Shown one piece after another: positions 1-8,572 of a stretch of DNA of 64,000 nt (positions are counted from its first letter, which is position 1; each line of letters starts with the position of its first letter). The stretch is from Ferrimonas aestuarii. Lineage in GTDB: Bacteria; Pseudomonadota; Gammaproteobacteria; Enterobacterales; Shewanellaceae. The notes under the pieces were generated by a model, which had not been told where the DNA came from, searched no databases, and saw only the letters and a list, made by a program, of their open reading frames with translations. Made by a program: the position numbers and the translations under genes. The stretch covers positions 372,001 to 436,000 of the forward strand of contig NZ_SWCJ01000002.1 of the NCBI RefSeq assembly GCF_005116665.1, in the 5' to 3' direction.

Positions 1-15
1 TAACTTCTTGAACAT
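1..15 (-). CDS. 5' end of a gene running off the window
   Basis: Only the first five codons (MFKKL) lie inside the window. An ATG at position 15 on the minus strand is preceded by a strong GGAGG ribosome-binding site five bases upstream, which is the main reason for calling it. It lies downstream of, and in the same direction as, the polyhydroxyalkanoate-system gene at 200-487, so a phasin-type or other granule protein is conceivable. That is inference; the product cannot be identified. Confidence 0.4.
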
Positions 16-82
16 ATGTGCCTCCATGACGGTAATTTCTGCTTTCATGTTTAACGTAAGGCACTTTTCTAGAACGGACATT

Positions 83-196
83 CTAAAAGGCGGTAATTAT
101 TAAATTTTCCCCGATTTCTTTGACTTTATCGGCTTGGATTTGACCCAGATCAACTCCGCCCCGTGTCGGTAAGCGCCGTTCTGAATCCGTTGGCAT
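83..196 (-). CDS. Possible 37-residue small protein
   Basis: A short frame begins at an ATG three bases after the stop of the upstream polyhydroxyalkanoate-system gene and runs 37 codons to a TAG. The product is polar and charged, with no signal peptide or membrane segment. The tight spacing suggests translational coupling, but there is no clear ribosome-binding site of its own and no family is recognised. It may be a real small protein or chance. Confidence 0.25.
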   Translation of the reverse strand: MPTDSERRLPTRGGVDLGQIQADKVKEIGENLIITAF

Positions 197-199
197 CTT

Positions 200-487
200 T
201 TACACTTGCTGGCGTGCTAGCAAGGCATCCAGTTGCGATTCAATCTCAATTTCGATCACCTTGGCCATCGGCATCAACACCAAGCCTAATTTCATCTGCA
301 CCGTAATCAGCTCGGTTTCCGGCAGCAACAGTCCGCTGGCACCGGCGCGTTTAAATCGCAGTTCATTACCCTGCCAACGCCACCGGATTTGGTAGCGATG
401 TGCCAACTCACTGGCCACGCGTTCGCTCAAATCACGAATGCCTTGATGGCCCATTTGGTGGTTTCTTTGGATGTGGATAGAGGTCAT
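200..487 (-). CDS. Polyhydroxyalkanoic acid system family protein
   Basis: A 95-residue soluble protein resembling the PHA_gran_rgn family of small proteins found with polyhydroxyalkanoate granule genes; the molecular role is not established. The family resemblance comes from the N-terminal MTSIHIQR-type strand, the RWRWQGNELRF strand pair, and a C-terminal hydrophobic helix followed by a Glu-rich helix. The longer frame could start at 556, but residues before the ATG at 487 are low-complexity and outside the family core, so 487 is preferred. The ribosome-binding site is weak at either start. Two possible downstream genes follow on the same strand. Confidence 0.6.
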   Translation of the reverse strand: MTSIHIQRNHQMGHQGIRDLSERVASELAHRYQIRWRWQGNELRFKRAGASGLLLPETELITVQMKLGLVLMPMAKVIEIEIESQLDALLARQQV

Positions 488-1014
488 ATTTGGTCGATTA
501 TTTATTGTTGTTGTTGACTTAACTTTCAAGGTAACAAAGCCGTTCACAAATGCCAACGATTAGCCCTTGGTGACCATAGGAGTGTGCAAAGCTCATCTCT
601 TTTCGCATCAATTAAATTAATGAAATATGGAGACTAACTCGATCAGCTGGATGAGCGTTTCCTGTTTGAGCTTTGAACACAGCCCAAAAGTCATGCGCTA
701 TTTCAGCCAAGGTTCGATGAGCGTTGAACGCAAATTCATCCAGACCTTTTACCAAGTACCACATCGACAAATTTGCGAACCTATCCACGGTGACACTTCC
801 TCGCTTATCAAAAATCAGTTGAGATATTCACCTTACTAATTGGGAGACGCACTAAAAGGGAAGGGTCATCCATAAGGTTGAATATTTGACACCGGAAAGA
901 TTAACTCACTCACAAACCAAGTAAAATAGGCGCAGGTTACAAAAGAGATTACATCACGTAAAAACGGTAAAAACACAAGTCGAGGTAAAACCTGCCACAT
1001 CGCGCCAACAGCGT
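488..1014. other. Intergenic stretch without a convincing gene
   Basis: About 530 bases separate two minus-strand genes. A 70-codon plus-strand frame (627-839) has no ribosome-binding site and no recognisable domain. Its DNA carries a repeated GATGAGCGTT motif about 66 bases apart. No transcription terminator with a T-run was found. The stretch could contain promoter elements for the gene ending at 200 and a decayed gene. Confidence 0.4.
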
Positions 1015-2202
1015 TCAGATCATATGTAGCATTTTGCTCCATATATTTAGCGCCTGTTTTAGTGTTTCTATTTGCGTTTGGCTAAGCTGCCCTACACTGC
1101 TCTTTTGTGGCAGTTCTAATGGGTACTCCTCCTGCTGACACAACCATTCAAACAGCGCTTGCTCCACTCTGGGGCTGGTAAGACTCATCAAATCCTTATC
1201 ATTAGAACAGGTCTTTCGGATAAAATTTCTTGGGGATGATGCCGACATCACCCGATTGGGATCTGACGGTGACGGAAACACCCATACGCTGTCGAGAGAA
1301 GTGGTTTGCCACTGCTTCAAGCGCTGAGCGTTGACGGTGGAAAGAGGTAGCCAGCCCTGCTCAAATTGCACCCGCTGCTGTGGCCAATCAACCTGCTCCC
1401 ACTTCAGTTGGCGCCAAAACGAAGAGCTTCCCAAGTTGGTCAGTTGCAACTGCAACAGCAGCGACTCACCACAGCGGTGCTGACGAAGAAATGTGTCGTA
1501 ATGAGCCAGCTGCTTCATCGTTGGCAATGGCAGCGGCTTGCTACGCGACAGTTCAACGCCTTCGAATGGATTGGCCAAGTTTTCCGGTAACCACAACGCC
1601 TGCCCGAGGTCGGGAATGCCTCTGCCATAATCGAAAAACTGCTTAAACAGTGCCAAACGTTCCCCTGCACCGCGGGTGATCCCCTCCATCACCAGTAACG
1701 CTTGCTGACGCCCAAACTGCTCTGGAGCCAGCTGCGCAAACGGCTCTAGGTGACGCAGCAACAGCTCTTGGTCTCTTCGAGGGTTGGCACGATGGTGACG
1801 GGCGTATTCATCCATGAAATCGGCAATGGCATCACCAAGGGTAAAGCTAGGCTGAGCCTGGCCCAACTCCACTCGGCAGCGCTCCCAAGCTTGGATCGCC
1901 TCATTGCGACTCATCTGCGGGTAGTGTCCAAGGGTCTGCTGTTTTGTCGATCTGGCTCCTGACGGTGTATAGCGATACAACCAGCGTTTTTTATGGCGGC
2001 CCACCTTGAAGATAAGCCCCGGATAATCCGGCTCATTGATGTCGGACTCCGCTTGATCATAACCGCCGACATCATCACTACGACCGTCGATGTCGGCGAT
2101 GGCCTGCTTGATGATCCCCTGTACACGACCACGAACGCCGGTTTCTAAACACTGTTCCAACAGGGCCAACACCTGCTTTTTCGGTGATAATTTGCTCGAC
2201 AT
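1015..2202 (-). CDS. Integrase-like protein with degenerate catalytic domain
   Basis: A 395-residue protein with the architecture of a prophage-type tyrosine recombinase. After an N-terminal charged helix (about 1-60) comes an Arm-type DNA-binding segment (GRHKKRWLYRYTPSG, then TLGHYPQMSRNEAIQ), a core-binding helical domain, and a C-terminal part aligning loosely with the catalytic domain. The expected catalytic signatures are not seen: the TGLRxxE box is replaced by TNLGSSSFWRQLKW, no HxLR motif is present, and no C-terminal Tyr box is apparent. The start at 2202 is preceded by AGGGAAGG; an ATG at 2238 has no such site. No phage genes flank it. It is either a decayed integrase or a DNA-binding protein derived from one. 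Confidence 0.6.
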   Translation of the reverse strand: MSSKLSPKKQVLALLEQCLETGVRGRVQGIIKQAIADIDGRSDDVGGYDQAESDINEPDYPGLIFKVGRHKKRWLYRYTPSGARSTKQQTLGHYPQMSRNEAIQAWERCRVELGQAQPSFTLGDAIADFMDEYARHHRANPRRDQELLLRHLEPFAQLAPEQFGRQQALLVMEGITRGAGERLALFKQFFDYGRGIPDLGQALWLPENLANPFEGVELSRSKPLPLPTMKQLAHYDTFLRQHRCGESLLLQLQLTNLGSSSFWRQLKWEQVDWPQQRVQFEQGWLPLSTVNAQRLKQWQTTSLDSVWVFPSPSDPNRVMSASSPRNFIRKTCSNDKDLMSLTSPRVEQALFEWLCQQEEYPLELPQKSSVGQLSQTQIETLKQALNIWSKMLHMI

Positions 2203-2366
2203 GCCCTTCCCTAACCGGCAAAACAACGCTGATAACATTCTGTAACAGCATTATCCCAAGATAACTCAACCTAAATCACACTCTTTCCACTGCTCTATGG
2301 TCGATGAAAAGTGCAGCGTGCTAGTCTGGCGACGCTAAAAAACCATAATGATAAACAGGGATTAGA

Positions 2367-4220
2367 ATGTTAAAGAAGTCGTTACTTTGCCTTGCTTTAT
2401 TGGCTGGCACCAGCCCTTTGGCGTACGCCGCTGAAAACAATCAACAAAACTGGGATCTGACCCCGTTGTACTCAAGCTGGCAACAGTGGGATCAGCAGAA
2501 AGCCAAATTGGAAGCAGATCTTAGCCAGTTGGACAAACGCAAAGGCACTCTGGGGCGCTCGCCTCAAGATCTGGCGGATACCATTAGCCTGTATTACCAG
2601 CTATCAAAGCGCCTCAGCCAGCTCTATGTCTATGCCAACTTAAGTGCCGACACCGACCTGCGGGATTCCGATAATGGCGCCAAGCGTCAAAGTATCGCCA
2701 TGCTGGCCAATCGCCTGAGCCAAAGCTCAGCCTTCATCAATCCAGAGCTGATTGCCCTAGGCGAAGCAAAAGTGATGGCCATGGTGGATGCCGAGCCGGC
2801 ACTCAAGCCGTACCGATTCCCCATTGAAAATATTCTGCGGGGCAAGGCCCATACCTTGTCTTCGGAAGCTGAGCAGATTATGGCCGCCACCGGCACTCTA
2901 ACCAGTGCGCCCTACTCCAGTTATGCCACCTTCACCAACGCTGAACTGCCTTGGCCCGAGGTTGAGCTAGACGGTGAACTGGTCACTCTGAATCAGGCAA
3001 CCTACGCTAAGTACCGAAGCCATCAGGACAGAGACGTACGTAAAAAGGCGTTTGATAACTTCTTTGGTACCTTGAGCCAATATCGACGCACCATCGCCTC
3101 CATGTTGGATGCCAACGTCAAAGCCGACGTATTTAACGCCCAAAGCCGTCACTATGACAGTGCCTTGGAGTCTGCGCTGGCGGAAGATAACATCCCCGTA
3201 TCGGTCTACGATGCCTTGGTGGATACCACCAACGCCAACCTAGATACACTGCACCGTTACCTGAAACTGCGCGCTCGCATGCTCGAGCTTGACGATCAGA
3301 GCTACTTTGACATCTACCCAGCGGTCGTCAGTGCCACTAAGACCTACCCCATTGATACCGGTATCGACATGATGTTGGCCTCACTCGCGCCCATGGGTGA
3401 CAGCTACGTCAGCAAAATCGAGCAAGGCTTAAAGCAGCGCTGGATGGACACCTATCCAAAGCTGGGCAAACGCTCTGGCGCCTACATGAGCGGCAGCGCC
3501 TATGACGTTCATCCTTATGTATTGATGAACTACAACGGCAACTACACCGACGTCTCTACCCTCACCCATGAATGGGGTCATGCTACCCACTCGGTCTATG
3601 CCAATGAGGCTCAGCCATACGCTACCGCCGCGTATGCCACCTTCACCGCAGAGATCGCCTCAACCTTCCAAGAGCACCTGCTGACCGATTACGCACTCAA
3701 ACAAGCGGAAACCGACGAAGAGCGCCTCTACTATTTGGGACAAACTCTGGAGAAGTTCCGCCAAACCTTCTTCCGCCAAACCATGTTTGCTGAATTTGAA
3801 CGCAGCATCCATGAGGCGGTAGAGAAAGGCCAGCCCCTAAGCGACACCCTCGCCAGCGAACTGTTCCTGGATCTGCAGCGACGCTATCACGGTCACGACC
3901 AAGGGGTGATGACAATCGATGAAGCCTACGGCATCGAGTGGGCATATGTACCGCACTTCTACTACAACTTCTACGTCTACCAATACGCCACCTCAATCGC
4001 GGCTTCTGCCGCCTTTGCCGATGAGGTGTTAGGCGGTGGGCAGGCGGAGTACGACCGCTATCTGAACTTATTGAAAGCCGGTGGCAGCGACTACCCATAT
4101 CAACTGGTTAAGAAAGCCGGCGTTGATCTGGCGACCGCCGCTCCCTATGAAGCGATTTTCAAACGCATGAATCGTCTGATGGACGAGATGGAAGCGATCT
4201 TAAACAAGATGGAGAAATAA
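2367..4220 (+). CDS. pepF: Secreted M3-family oligoendopeptidase (PepF type)
   Basis: A 617-residue zinc metallopeptidase of family M3. The active site HEWGH lies at residues 401-405, with the third zinc ligand expected at Glu429 (FTAEIAS). The N-terminal oligopeptidase F domain precedes it. Unlike classical cytosolic PepF, the protein begins with a signal peptide (MLKKSLLCLALLAG, cleavage near AYA-AE at about 21), so it probably degrades short peptides in the periplasm. The start has AGGGA six bases upstream. It is a single gene followed by a strong terminator. Family assignment is firm; the exact peptide substrates are unknown. Confidence 0.9.
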   Translation: MLKKSLLCLALLAGTSPLAYAAENNQQNWDLTPLYSSWQQWDQQKAKLEADLSQLDKRKGTLGRSPQDLADTISLYYQLSKRLSQLYVYANLSADTDLRDSDNGAKRQSIAMLANRLSQSSAFINPELIALGEAKVMAMVDAEPALKPYRFPIENILRGKAHTLSSEAEQIMAATGTLTSAPYSSYATFTNAELPWPEVELDGELVTLNQATYAKYRSHQDRDVRKKAFDNFFGTLSQYRRTIASMLDANVKADVFNAQSRHYDSALESALAEDNIPVSVYDALVDTTNANLDTLHRYLKLRARMLELDDQSYFDIYPAVVSATKTYPIDTGIDMMLASLAPMGDSYVSKIEQGLKQRWMDTYPKLGKRSGAYMSGSAYDVHPYVLMNYNGNYTDVSTLTHEWGHATHSVYANEAQPYATAAYATFTAEIASTFQEHLLTDYALKQAETDEERLYYLGQTLEKFRQTFFRQTMFAEFERSIHEAVEKGQPLSDTLASELFLDLQRRYHGHDQGVMTIDEAYGIEWAYVPHFYYNFYVYQYATSIAASAAFADEVLGGGQAEYDRYLNLLKAGGSDYPYQLVKKAGVDLATAAPYEAIFKRMNRLMDEMEAILNKMEK

Positions 4221-4254
4221 CCCTCTCCGGCCTCAAGATCTAAGCGAGTAAAAA

Positions 4255-4276
4255 GGGAGCAAACGCTCCCTTTTTT
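4255..4276 (+). terminator. Rho-independent terminator after pepF
   Basis: The perfect stem GGGAGC / GCTCCC (4255-4260 and 4265-4270) with a four-base loop is followed by six T residues. It is 35 bases past the pepF stop. Confidence 0.85.
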
Positions 4277-4585
4277 GATGATCATCAAACCCCATTTACG
4301 ATCTAAATGATCACAGATTTTTAACCACAGGGGTAAATCCAGCCCGCTCAAGGGCGAACGCAGTTTTCCACAACTTACTCTAATAACTGCTCCAAATTTG
4401 AGGTATTTAGGAAGGCTAAAGTCAATCAAAATCTTTGTCCGGAAACACTGTTCTTCGAGCGTTCCGTCACCAACACAAGCTTGACACGAACACAACCACA
4501 ACATGAATTTTACAAGCCAAAAACCAGAGATCGCGCAAGATTTCACATGAGATCAACTTAACCACAAAGTCAGCCCGCAACTTTT

Positions 4586-4599
4586 GTGATCTCGATCAT
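4586..4599 (+). promoter_or_regulatory. FNR-like palindrome upstream of nrdD
   Basis: GTGAT-CTCG-ATCAT matches the FNR pattern TTGAT-N4-ATCAA at eight of ten half-site positions and could also be read as a CRP-type site. Its place about 50 bases before the first NrdR box, upstream of an oxygen-sensitive ribonucleotide reductase, makes anaerobic activation by FNR plausible. The regulator's identity is inference. Confidence 0.45.
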
Positions 4600-4637
4600 T
4601 TCACCTCCGCAAAATTTAGCGCTTAATATGCGTCGCC

Positions 4638-4653
4638 GCCCTACATATGGGTT
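4638..4653 (+). promoter_or_regulatory. NrdR box 1
   Basis: The 16-mer has the core CTACATATGGG, close to the NrdR consensus acaCwAtATaTwGtgt. It begins exactly 31 bases before the second box, the helical-phase spacing typical of paired NrdR boxes. NrdR represses ribonucleotide reductase genes when dATP/ATP is bound. Confidence 0.65.
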
Positions 4654-4668
4654 CAAAAAAACACCAAC

Positions 4669-4684
4669 CAACTAGATATAGTGG
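4669..4684 (+). promoter_or_regulatory. NrdR box 2
   Basis: The core CTAGATATAGTGG is nearly palindromic and matches the NrdR consensus better than box 1. It ends 37 bases before the chosen nrdD start, so it most likely overlaps the promoter or the transcript start and acts in repression. Confidence 0.7.
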
Positions 4685-4721
4685 TTGTCAAGACCAAGCC
4701 CACACATTAAGGAAAAAATTC

Positions 4722-6839
4722 ATGCCAGTTGTGATCAAGCGAGATGGTTGTCAGGTACCTTTCAATAGCGCACGTATTCGTGAAGCTATTGGCCGCGCTG
4801 CCCTTGCCGTCGACGTCAAGGATGACTCATACGTTCTTGATCTAGCCACTCAAATTGAGTCTGAGCTTACCGACAGCAAAGAAGTTCATATCGATGAAAT
4901 TCAGCGACTGGTTGAAAATAAGTTAATGGCTGGTGCCTACAAAGGCGTAGCCCGTGCTTACATCGAGTATCGTCATGATCGTGATGTTGCCCGGGAAACC
5001 AACAGCCGCCTTAACAAAGAGATCCGAGGCTTGGTGGATCAAAGTAATGCCTCCTTGTTGCACGAGAATGCCAACAAAGATTCCAAAGTGATCCCCACTC
5101 AGCGAGACCTGCTGGCAGGCATCGTGGCTAAACACTACGCTACCCGTCACATTCTGCCCCGTGACGTGGTTGCCGCCCACGAAGCCGGTGAGATCCACTA
5201 CCACGATCTGGATTACGCGCCGTTCTTCCCAATGTTCAACTGCATGTTGATCGATCTTGATGGCATGCTGACCGGCGGCTTTAAGATGGGTAACGCCGAA
5301 ATCGACGTGCCAAAATCGATCTCCACTGCCACCGCCGTGACCGCGCAGATCATTGCCCAAGTTGCCAGTCACATCTATGGTGGCACCACCATCAACCGCA
5401 TCGATGAAGTGCTGGCTCCTTACGTTACCAAGAGCTACGAGAAGCATCTCGAGGTTGCCAACGAGTGGCAAATTGGCGATGTGGAAGCCTACGCCAAGGC
5501 ACGTGTAGAGAAAGAGTGTTACGACGCCTTCCAGAGCTTGGAATACGAAGTGAACACCCTACACACCGCCAATGGCCAAACCCCATTTGTCACCTTTGGC
5601 TTTGGTTTGGGCACCACCTGGCAGAGCCGCCTGATTCAGCAATCGATCCTAAAAGTACGTATGGTTGGTCTGGGTAAAAACCACAAGACTCCGGTGTTCC
5701 CGAAACTGGTATTCGCCATCAAAGATGGCCTAAACCACAAGAGCGACGACCCGAACTACGACATCAAAAAGTTGGCTCTGGAGTGCGCCAGCAAACGCAT
5801 GTACCCAGACATCCTCAACTACGACAAAGTGGTTGAAGTTACTGGCTCGTTTAAGACCCCAATGGGTTGCCGCAGCTTCTTAAGCGCCTATGAACAAGAG
5901 GGCCAACTGATCCATGAAGGCCGTAACAACCTCGGTGTGGTAAGCCTGAACCTGCCGCGCATCGCCATCGAAGCCCAGCAGGACGAAGGCCGCTTCTTTG
6001 AGCTGCTGGATGAACGCCTAAAACTGGCTAAGAAAGCCCTGATGACCCGCATCCAACGTCTCGAAGGCGTAAAAGCGCGGGTTGCCCCTATCCTATATAT
6101 GGAAGGCGCTTGTGGGGTTCGCCTGAATGCCGACGATGACATCAGCGAAATCTTCAAAAATGGCCGTGCGTCCATCTCATTGGGTTACATCGGTCTGCAC
6201 GAAACCATCAACGCCCTGTATGGCAACGATGAGCACGTGTTTGATTCCGACACTCTACGTCAAAAAGCGCTAGCGATTGTTGAGCGGCTGCGCGCGGCCA
6301 CCGACGCTTGGAAAGCCAAGACCGGATACGGCTTTAGCCTCTACAGCACGCCAAGTGAAAACCTATGCACCCGCTTCTGCAAAATTGACCAACGCCAATT
6401 CGGAGTGGTGGATGGCGTAAACGATAAAGGGTACTACACCAACAGCTTCCACTTAGACGTCGAGAAGGCGGTTAATCCTTACGATAAGATCGATTTCGAG
6501 AAGCCCTACCCGGCCATCGCCAATGGCGGTTTCATCTGCTACGGCGAGTACCCAAACATGCAGCACAACATCGAAGCCCTGGAAGATGTGTGGGACTACT
6601 CCTACCAACACGTGCCCTACTACGGCACCAATACCCCCATCGATGAGTGCTACGAGTGCGGATTTACCGGCGAATTCGAGTGCACCTCAAAAGGCTTCAC
6701 CTGCCCTAAGTGTGGCAACCACGATCCTGCCAAAGTATCGGTAACTCGCCGCGTCTGTGGTTATCTTGGCAGCCCGGATGCCCGTCCATTCAATGAGGGC
6801 AAACAGGAAGAGGTACAGCGCCGAGTAAAACACCTGTAA
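4722..6839 (+). CDS. nrdD: Anaerobic ribonucleoside-triphosphate reductase
   Basis: A 705-residue class III ribonucleotide reductase that converts NTPs to dNTPs without oxygen, using formate and a glycyl radical. An N-terminal ATP-cone (VVIKRDGCQVPF) provides allosteric control. The C-terminus carries a CxxC...CxxC zinc site (CYEC and CPKC) and the glycyl-radical motif RVCGYLG, with Gly680 the expected radical site. The length matches the family (about 710). The start at 4722 has AAGGA nine bases upstream; the upstream in-frame ATG at 4647 lies inside the first NrdR box and is rejected. The activase gene nrdG follows 78 bases downstream. Confidence 0.96.
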   Translation: MPVVIKRDGCQVPFNSARIREAIGRAALAVDVKDDSYVLDLATQIESELTDSKEVHIDEIQRLVENKLMAGAYKGVARAYIEYRHDRDVARETNSRLNKEIRGLVDQSNASLLHENANKDSKVIPTQRDLLAGIVAKHYATRHILPRDVVAAHEAGEIHYHDLDYAPFFPMFNCMLIDLDGMLTGGFKMGNAEIDVPKSISTATAVTAQIIAQVASHIYGGTTINRIDEVLAPYVTKSYEKHLEVANEWQIGDVEAYAKARVEKECYDAFQSLEYEVNTLHTANGQTPFVTFGFGLGTTWQSRLIQQSILKVRMVGLGKNHKTPVFPKLVFAIKDGLNHKSDDPNYDIKKLALECASKRMYPDILNYDKVVEVTGSFKTPMGCRSFLSAYEQEGQLIHEGRNNLGVVSLNLPRIAIEAQQDEGRFFELLDERLKLAKKALMTRIQRLEGVKARVAPILYMEGACGVRLNADDDISEIFKNGRASISLGYIGLHETINALYGNDEHVFDSDTLRQKALAIVERLRAATDAWKAKTGYGFSLYSTPSENLCTRFCKIDQRQFGVVDGVNDKGYYTNSFHLDVEKAVNPYDKIDFEKPYPAIANGGFICYGEYPNMQHNIEALEDVWDYSYQHVPYYGTNTPIDECYECGFTGEFECTSKGFTCPKCGNHDPAKVSVTRRVCGYLGSPDARPFNEGKQEEVQRRVKHL

Positions 6840-6860
6840 CTCGCGCCCCTTGTCTCGCAT

Positions 6861-6883
6861 AGCACCGATGTCCTATCGGTGCT
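6861..6883 (+). terminator. Stem-loop between nrdD and nrdG
   Basis: AGCACCGAT / ATCGGTGCT forms a perfect nine-base stem around a five-base loop. Only a weak T-rich tail (TTGCCGTTT) follows, so it may be a leaky terminator or an RNA-stability hairpin that lowers nrdG relative to nrdD. Confidence 0.5.
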
Positions 6884-6917
6884 TTGCCGTTTCGCCTTAC
6901 CCTCTGCCGGAGCTTTG

Positions 6918-7397
6918 ATGAACTATCACAAGTACTACCCCATCGACGTGGTGAATGGCCCAGGAACTCGAGCGACGCTGTTTGTGTCTGGCTGTGAACA
7001 CGCCTGTCGCGGCTGTTACAACCAAAGCACTTGGAAGTTGGATTCTGGCCACCTATTTGATGATGCGATGGCCCAGCGCATCATCGACGATCTAAACGAC
7101 ACTCGCATTAAACGCCGTGGGCTGACTCTCTCTGGAGGCGACCCGCTGCACCCACAAAATGTGGATGCCATATTGGCCCTAGTGACCAGAGTAAGAGAAG
7201 CCTGCCCCGGCAAAGATATCTGGTGCTGGACCGGTTACACCCTAGAGACCCTTAGCGACGAGCAACTACAGGTTGTTGAGCTTATCGACGTGCTTATTGA
7301 TGGCAAGTTTGAGCAAGACTTGGCAGACCCCAGCTTACTCTGGCGTGGCAGCAGTAATCAGCGGGTTCATCACTTCAATGAAAAAGCCACCTCATAA
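6918..7397 (+). CDS. nrdG: Anaerobic ribonucleotide reductase-activating protein
   Basis: A 159-residue radical-SAM activase that generates the glycyl radical on NrdD. The SAM-binding iron-sulfur motif is CEHACRGC (CxxxCxxC) near residue 26, and the GGDPL SAM-contact motif is present. The ATG at 6918 has GGAG six bases upstream and gives the usual family length; the longer frame from 6879 is rejected. It is cotranscribed with or just downstream of nrdD, and its stop lies in the loop of the convergent terminator. Confidence 0.95.
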   Translation: MNYHKYYPIDVVNGPGTRATLFVSGCEHACRGCYNQSTWKLDSGHLFDDAMAQRIIDDLNDTRIKRRGLTLSGGDPLHPQNVDAILALVTRVREACPGKDIWCWTGYTLETLSDEQLQVVELIDVLIDGKFEQDLADPSLLWRGSSNQRVHHFNEKATS

Positions 7398-7406
7398 GAG
7401 GTGGCT
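7381..7406 (-). terminator. Terminator of the DUF1842 gene
   Basis: AGCCACCTC / GAGGTGGCT forms a nine-base stem with an ATAA loop. Read on the minus strand it is followed by TTTTT, so it mainly ends the minus-strand gene at 7431-7913. It may also stop nrdG. Confidence 0.75.
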
Positions 7407-7430
7407 AGCTTACCTTATTGGCAAATCCTG

Positions 7431-7913
7431 TTAGGCTTCGGCTGGCTTTTTCTCTTTCGTCGCTTTCTGCAACGAATCGGCTGCTGAGCGGTTGTCCTGC
7501 TCACAAATCGACACAAAGGCGCCTTCAACCTCGTGCCACTTGCCATCATGCAGATAGGAGAAATTGGCACGCCCAGACTGCCAATCCTCCGTTAGCGACA
7601 TCCGCAAGGTGGCATTTTTATACTCGGTTGGGTGGCCACCAATCAGCAGCGGGCTAATATCAAACCCTTCTGCAACCACCAAAATGTGGCAATCTTTCAT
7701 GGTGCACATGTAGGACCATTCACCGGTAAACTGAGACACCACATTCACCGGCGGATTCACCGCCTGAGTGGTTAGCCCGACGCCGCTAACGGTTTTGCGT
7801 ACGGTATCCACCACCAGGTCAACCGACATAGTCGGAGCCCCAATAGTTGGCATTTTAGAGATTACATAGGAAACACGAAACAATCCGGTCGAGTTTTCAG
7901 CTTTATTACTCAT
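7431..7913 (-). CDS. DUF1842 domain-containing protein
   Basis: A 160-residue soluble protein resembling the DUF1842 family, whose function is unknown. Characteristic elements are the opening GLFRVSYVISKMPTIGAP strand region, a GVGLTTQAVNPP turn, and a C-terminal beta-rich stretch ending in a Lys/Ala-rich tail. There is no signal peptide or membrane segment. The start has AAGGAAGG upstream. In other genomes DUF1842 can neighbour small DUF1843 proteins; none is seen here. It sits alone between nrdG and the nap promoter with its own terminator, so a link to anaerobic metabolism is positional only. Confidence 0.75.
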   Translation of the reverse strand: MSNKAENSTGLFRVSYVISKMPTIGAPTMSVDLVVDTVRKTVSGVGLTTQAVNPPVNVVSQFTGEWSYMCTMKDCHILVVAEGFDISPLLIGGHPTEYKNATLRMSLTEDWQSGRANFSYLHDGKWHEVEGAFVSICEQDNRSAADSLQKATKEKKPAEA

Positions 7914-8309
7914 TGTTCATTCCTTCCTTTGAAAAGAGATAGCCAACGCCACTGCGAAAGCCCCAAAACCCTAGAAGCTGCCATCAAGCTTCGCCAGCTC
8001 CCCCTTTATTTTCAGCCAATGCCACCATCGTAAATAAGTCTAATTCTCACATACGCAGCAGAAATCTCTGCCTCAGGTTTGCTCACCGTATCTTTCACCA
8101 GCGACTAACGTCGAAACAGAAAAGATGCTTATGAAATGCCCATTGAGCCACACCCCAAGATTGACCACAAAAAAGGAAAGGTTTTTTCACTTTTTCGCCA
8201 AATTTCTGAGCTACTGTCTATCTCCAATTGAATACCCCTTAGGGGGTATGGAGAGAGTTACCCCGAAAGACCAACATCGAAGTCATTCAAAGTTAACGAG
8301 GCAAACACA
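7914..8309. other. Regulatory region between DUF1842 gene and napD
   Basis: This is a divergent intergenic region of about 400 bases with no credible gene. It holds the NarP/NarL-type palindrome at 8233-8248, and the napD ribosome-binding site (CGAGG) lies at the end. A short frame 8125-8343 overlaps the napD start and is considered spurious. Confidence 0.5.
8233..8248 (+). promoter_or_regulatory. NarP/NarL 7-2-7 binding site
   Basis: TACCCCT-TA-GGGGGTA is two inverted NarL heptamers (consensus TACYYMT) separated by two bases, the 7-2-7 arrangement bound by the response regulators NarP and NarL. It sits 61 bases before the napD start. Nitrate or nitrite control of the nap operon through a NarQ-NarP type pair is therefore likely. 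Confidence 0.75.
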
Positions 8310-8555
8310 GTGTCCCAACCCACCCACATCAGCGGACTGGTGATCAGTTGTCACATTGAGGCAACGGCCGACGTTGCCAATGCCGTTTCTGCTTTCGATG
8401 GCTGCGAAATAGTCAGCCAAACCGAAACAGGAAAGTTAGTGGCGACCTTGGAGTGTGCCGATCAAAAGGCAACCCAAGAAACCATTAACCAAATTAACGA
8501 TTTAGATGGGGTGGTGAACACCGCCCTTGCCTATCACCGTGTAGAACAACTCTAG
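8310..8555 (+). CDS. napD: Periplasmic nitrate reductase maturation chaperone
   Basis: An 81-residue cytoplasmic chaperone that binds the Tat signal peptide of NapA and holds export back until the molybdenum cofactor is inserted. The [13 protein letters not shown] strand and the overall ferredoxin-like size match NapD. The start codon is GTG. NapA begins 17 bases downstream, giving the order napD-napA-napB. Confidence 0.92.
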   Translation: MSQPTHISGLVISCHIEATADVANAVSAFDGCEIVSQTETGKLVATLECADQKATQETINQINDLDGVVNTALAYHRVEQL

Positions 8556-8572
8556 AACGCCAAGAGGATATT

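Larger units (their letters stand above)
4277..4721. other. Regulatory region upstream of nrdD
   Basis: With the pepF terminator just before it, this forms a ~500-base stretch between pepF and nrdD. It has no gene but carries an FNR/CRP-like palindrome near 4586 and two NrdR-box matches, listed separately. A 25-codon upstream extension of the nrdD frame crosses the NrdR boxes and is taken as non-coding. Confidence 0.6.

Noticed and set aside
627..839. 70-codon plus-strand frame with a repeated GATGAGCGTT motif
   Set aside because: No ribosome-binding site, no recognisable domain and odd composition; kept only as part of an intergenic note.
4145..4546. 133-codon minus-strand frame between pepF and nrdD
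   Set aside because: It crosses the pepF terminator and 3' end; it looks like a chance frame.
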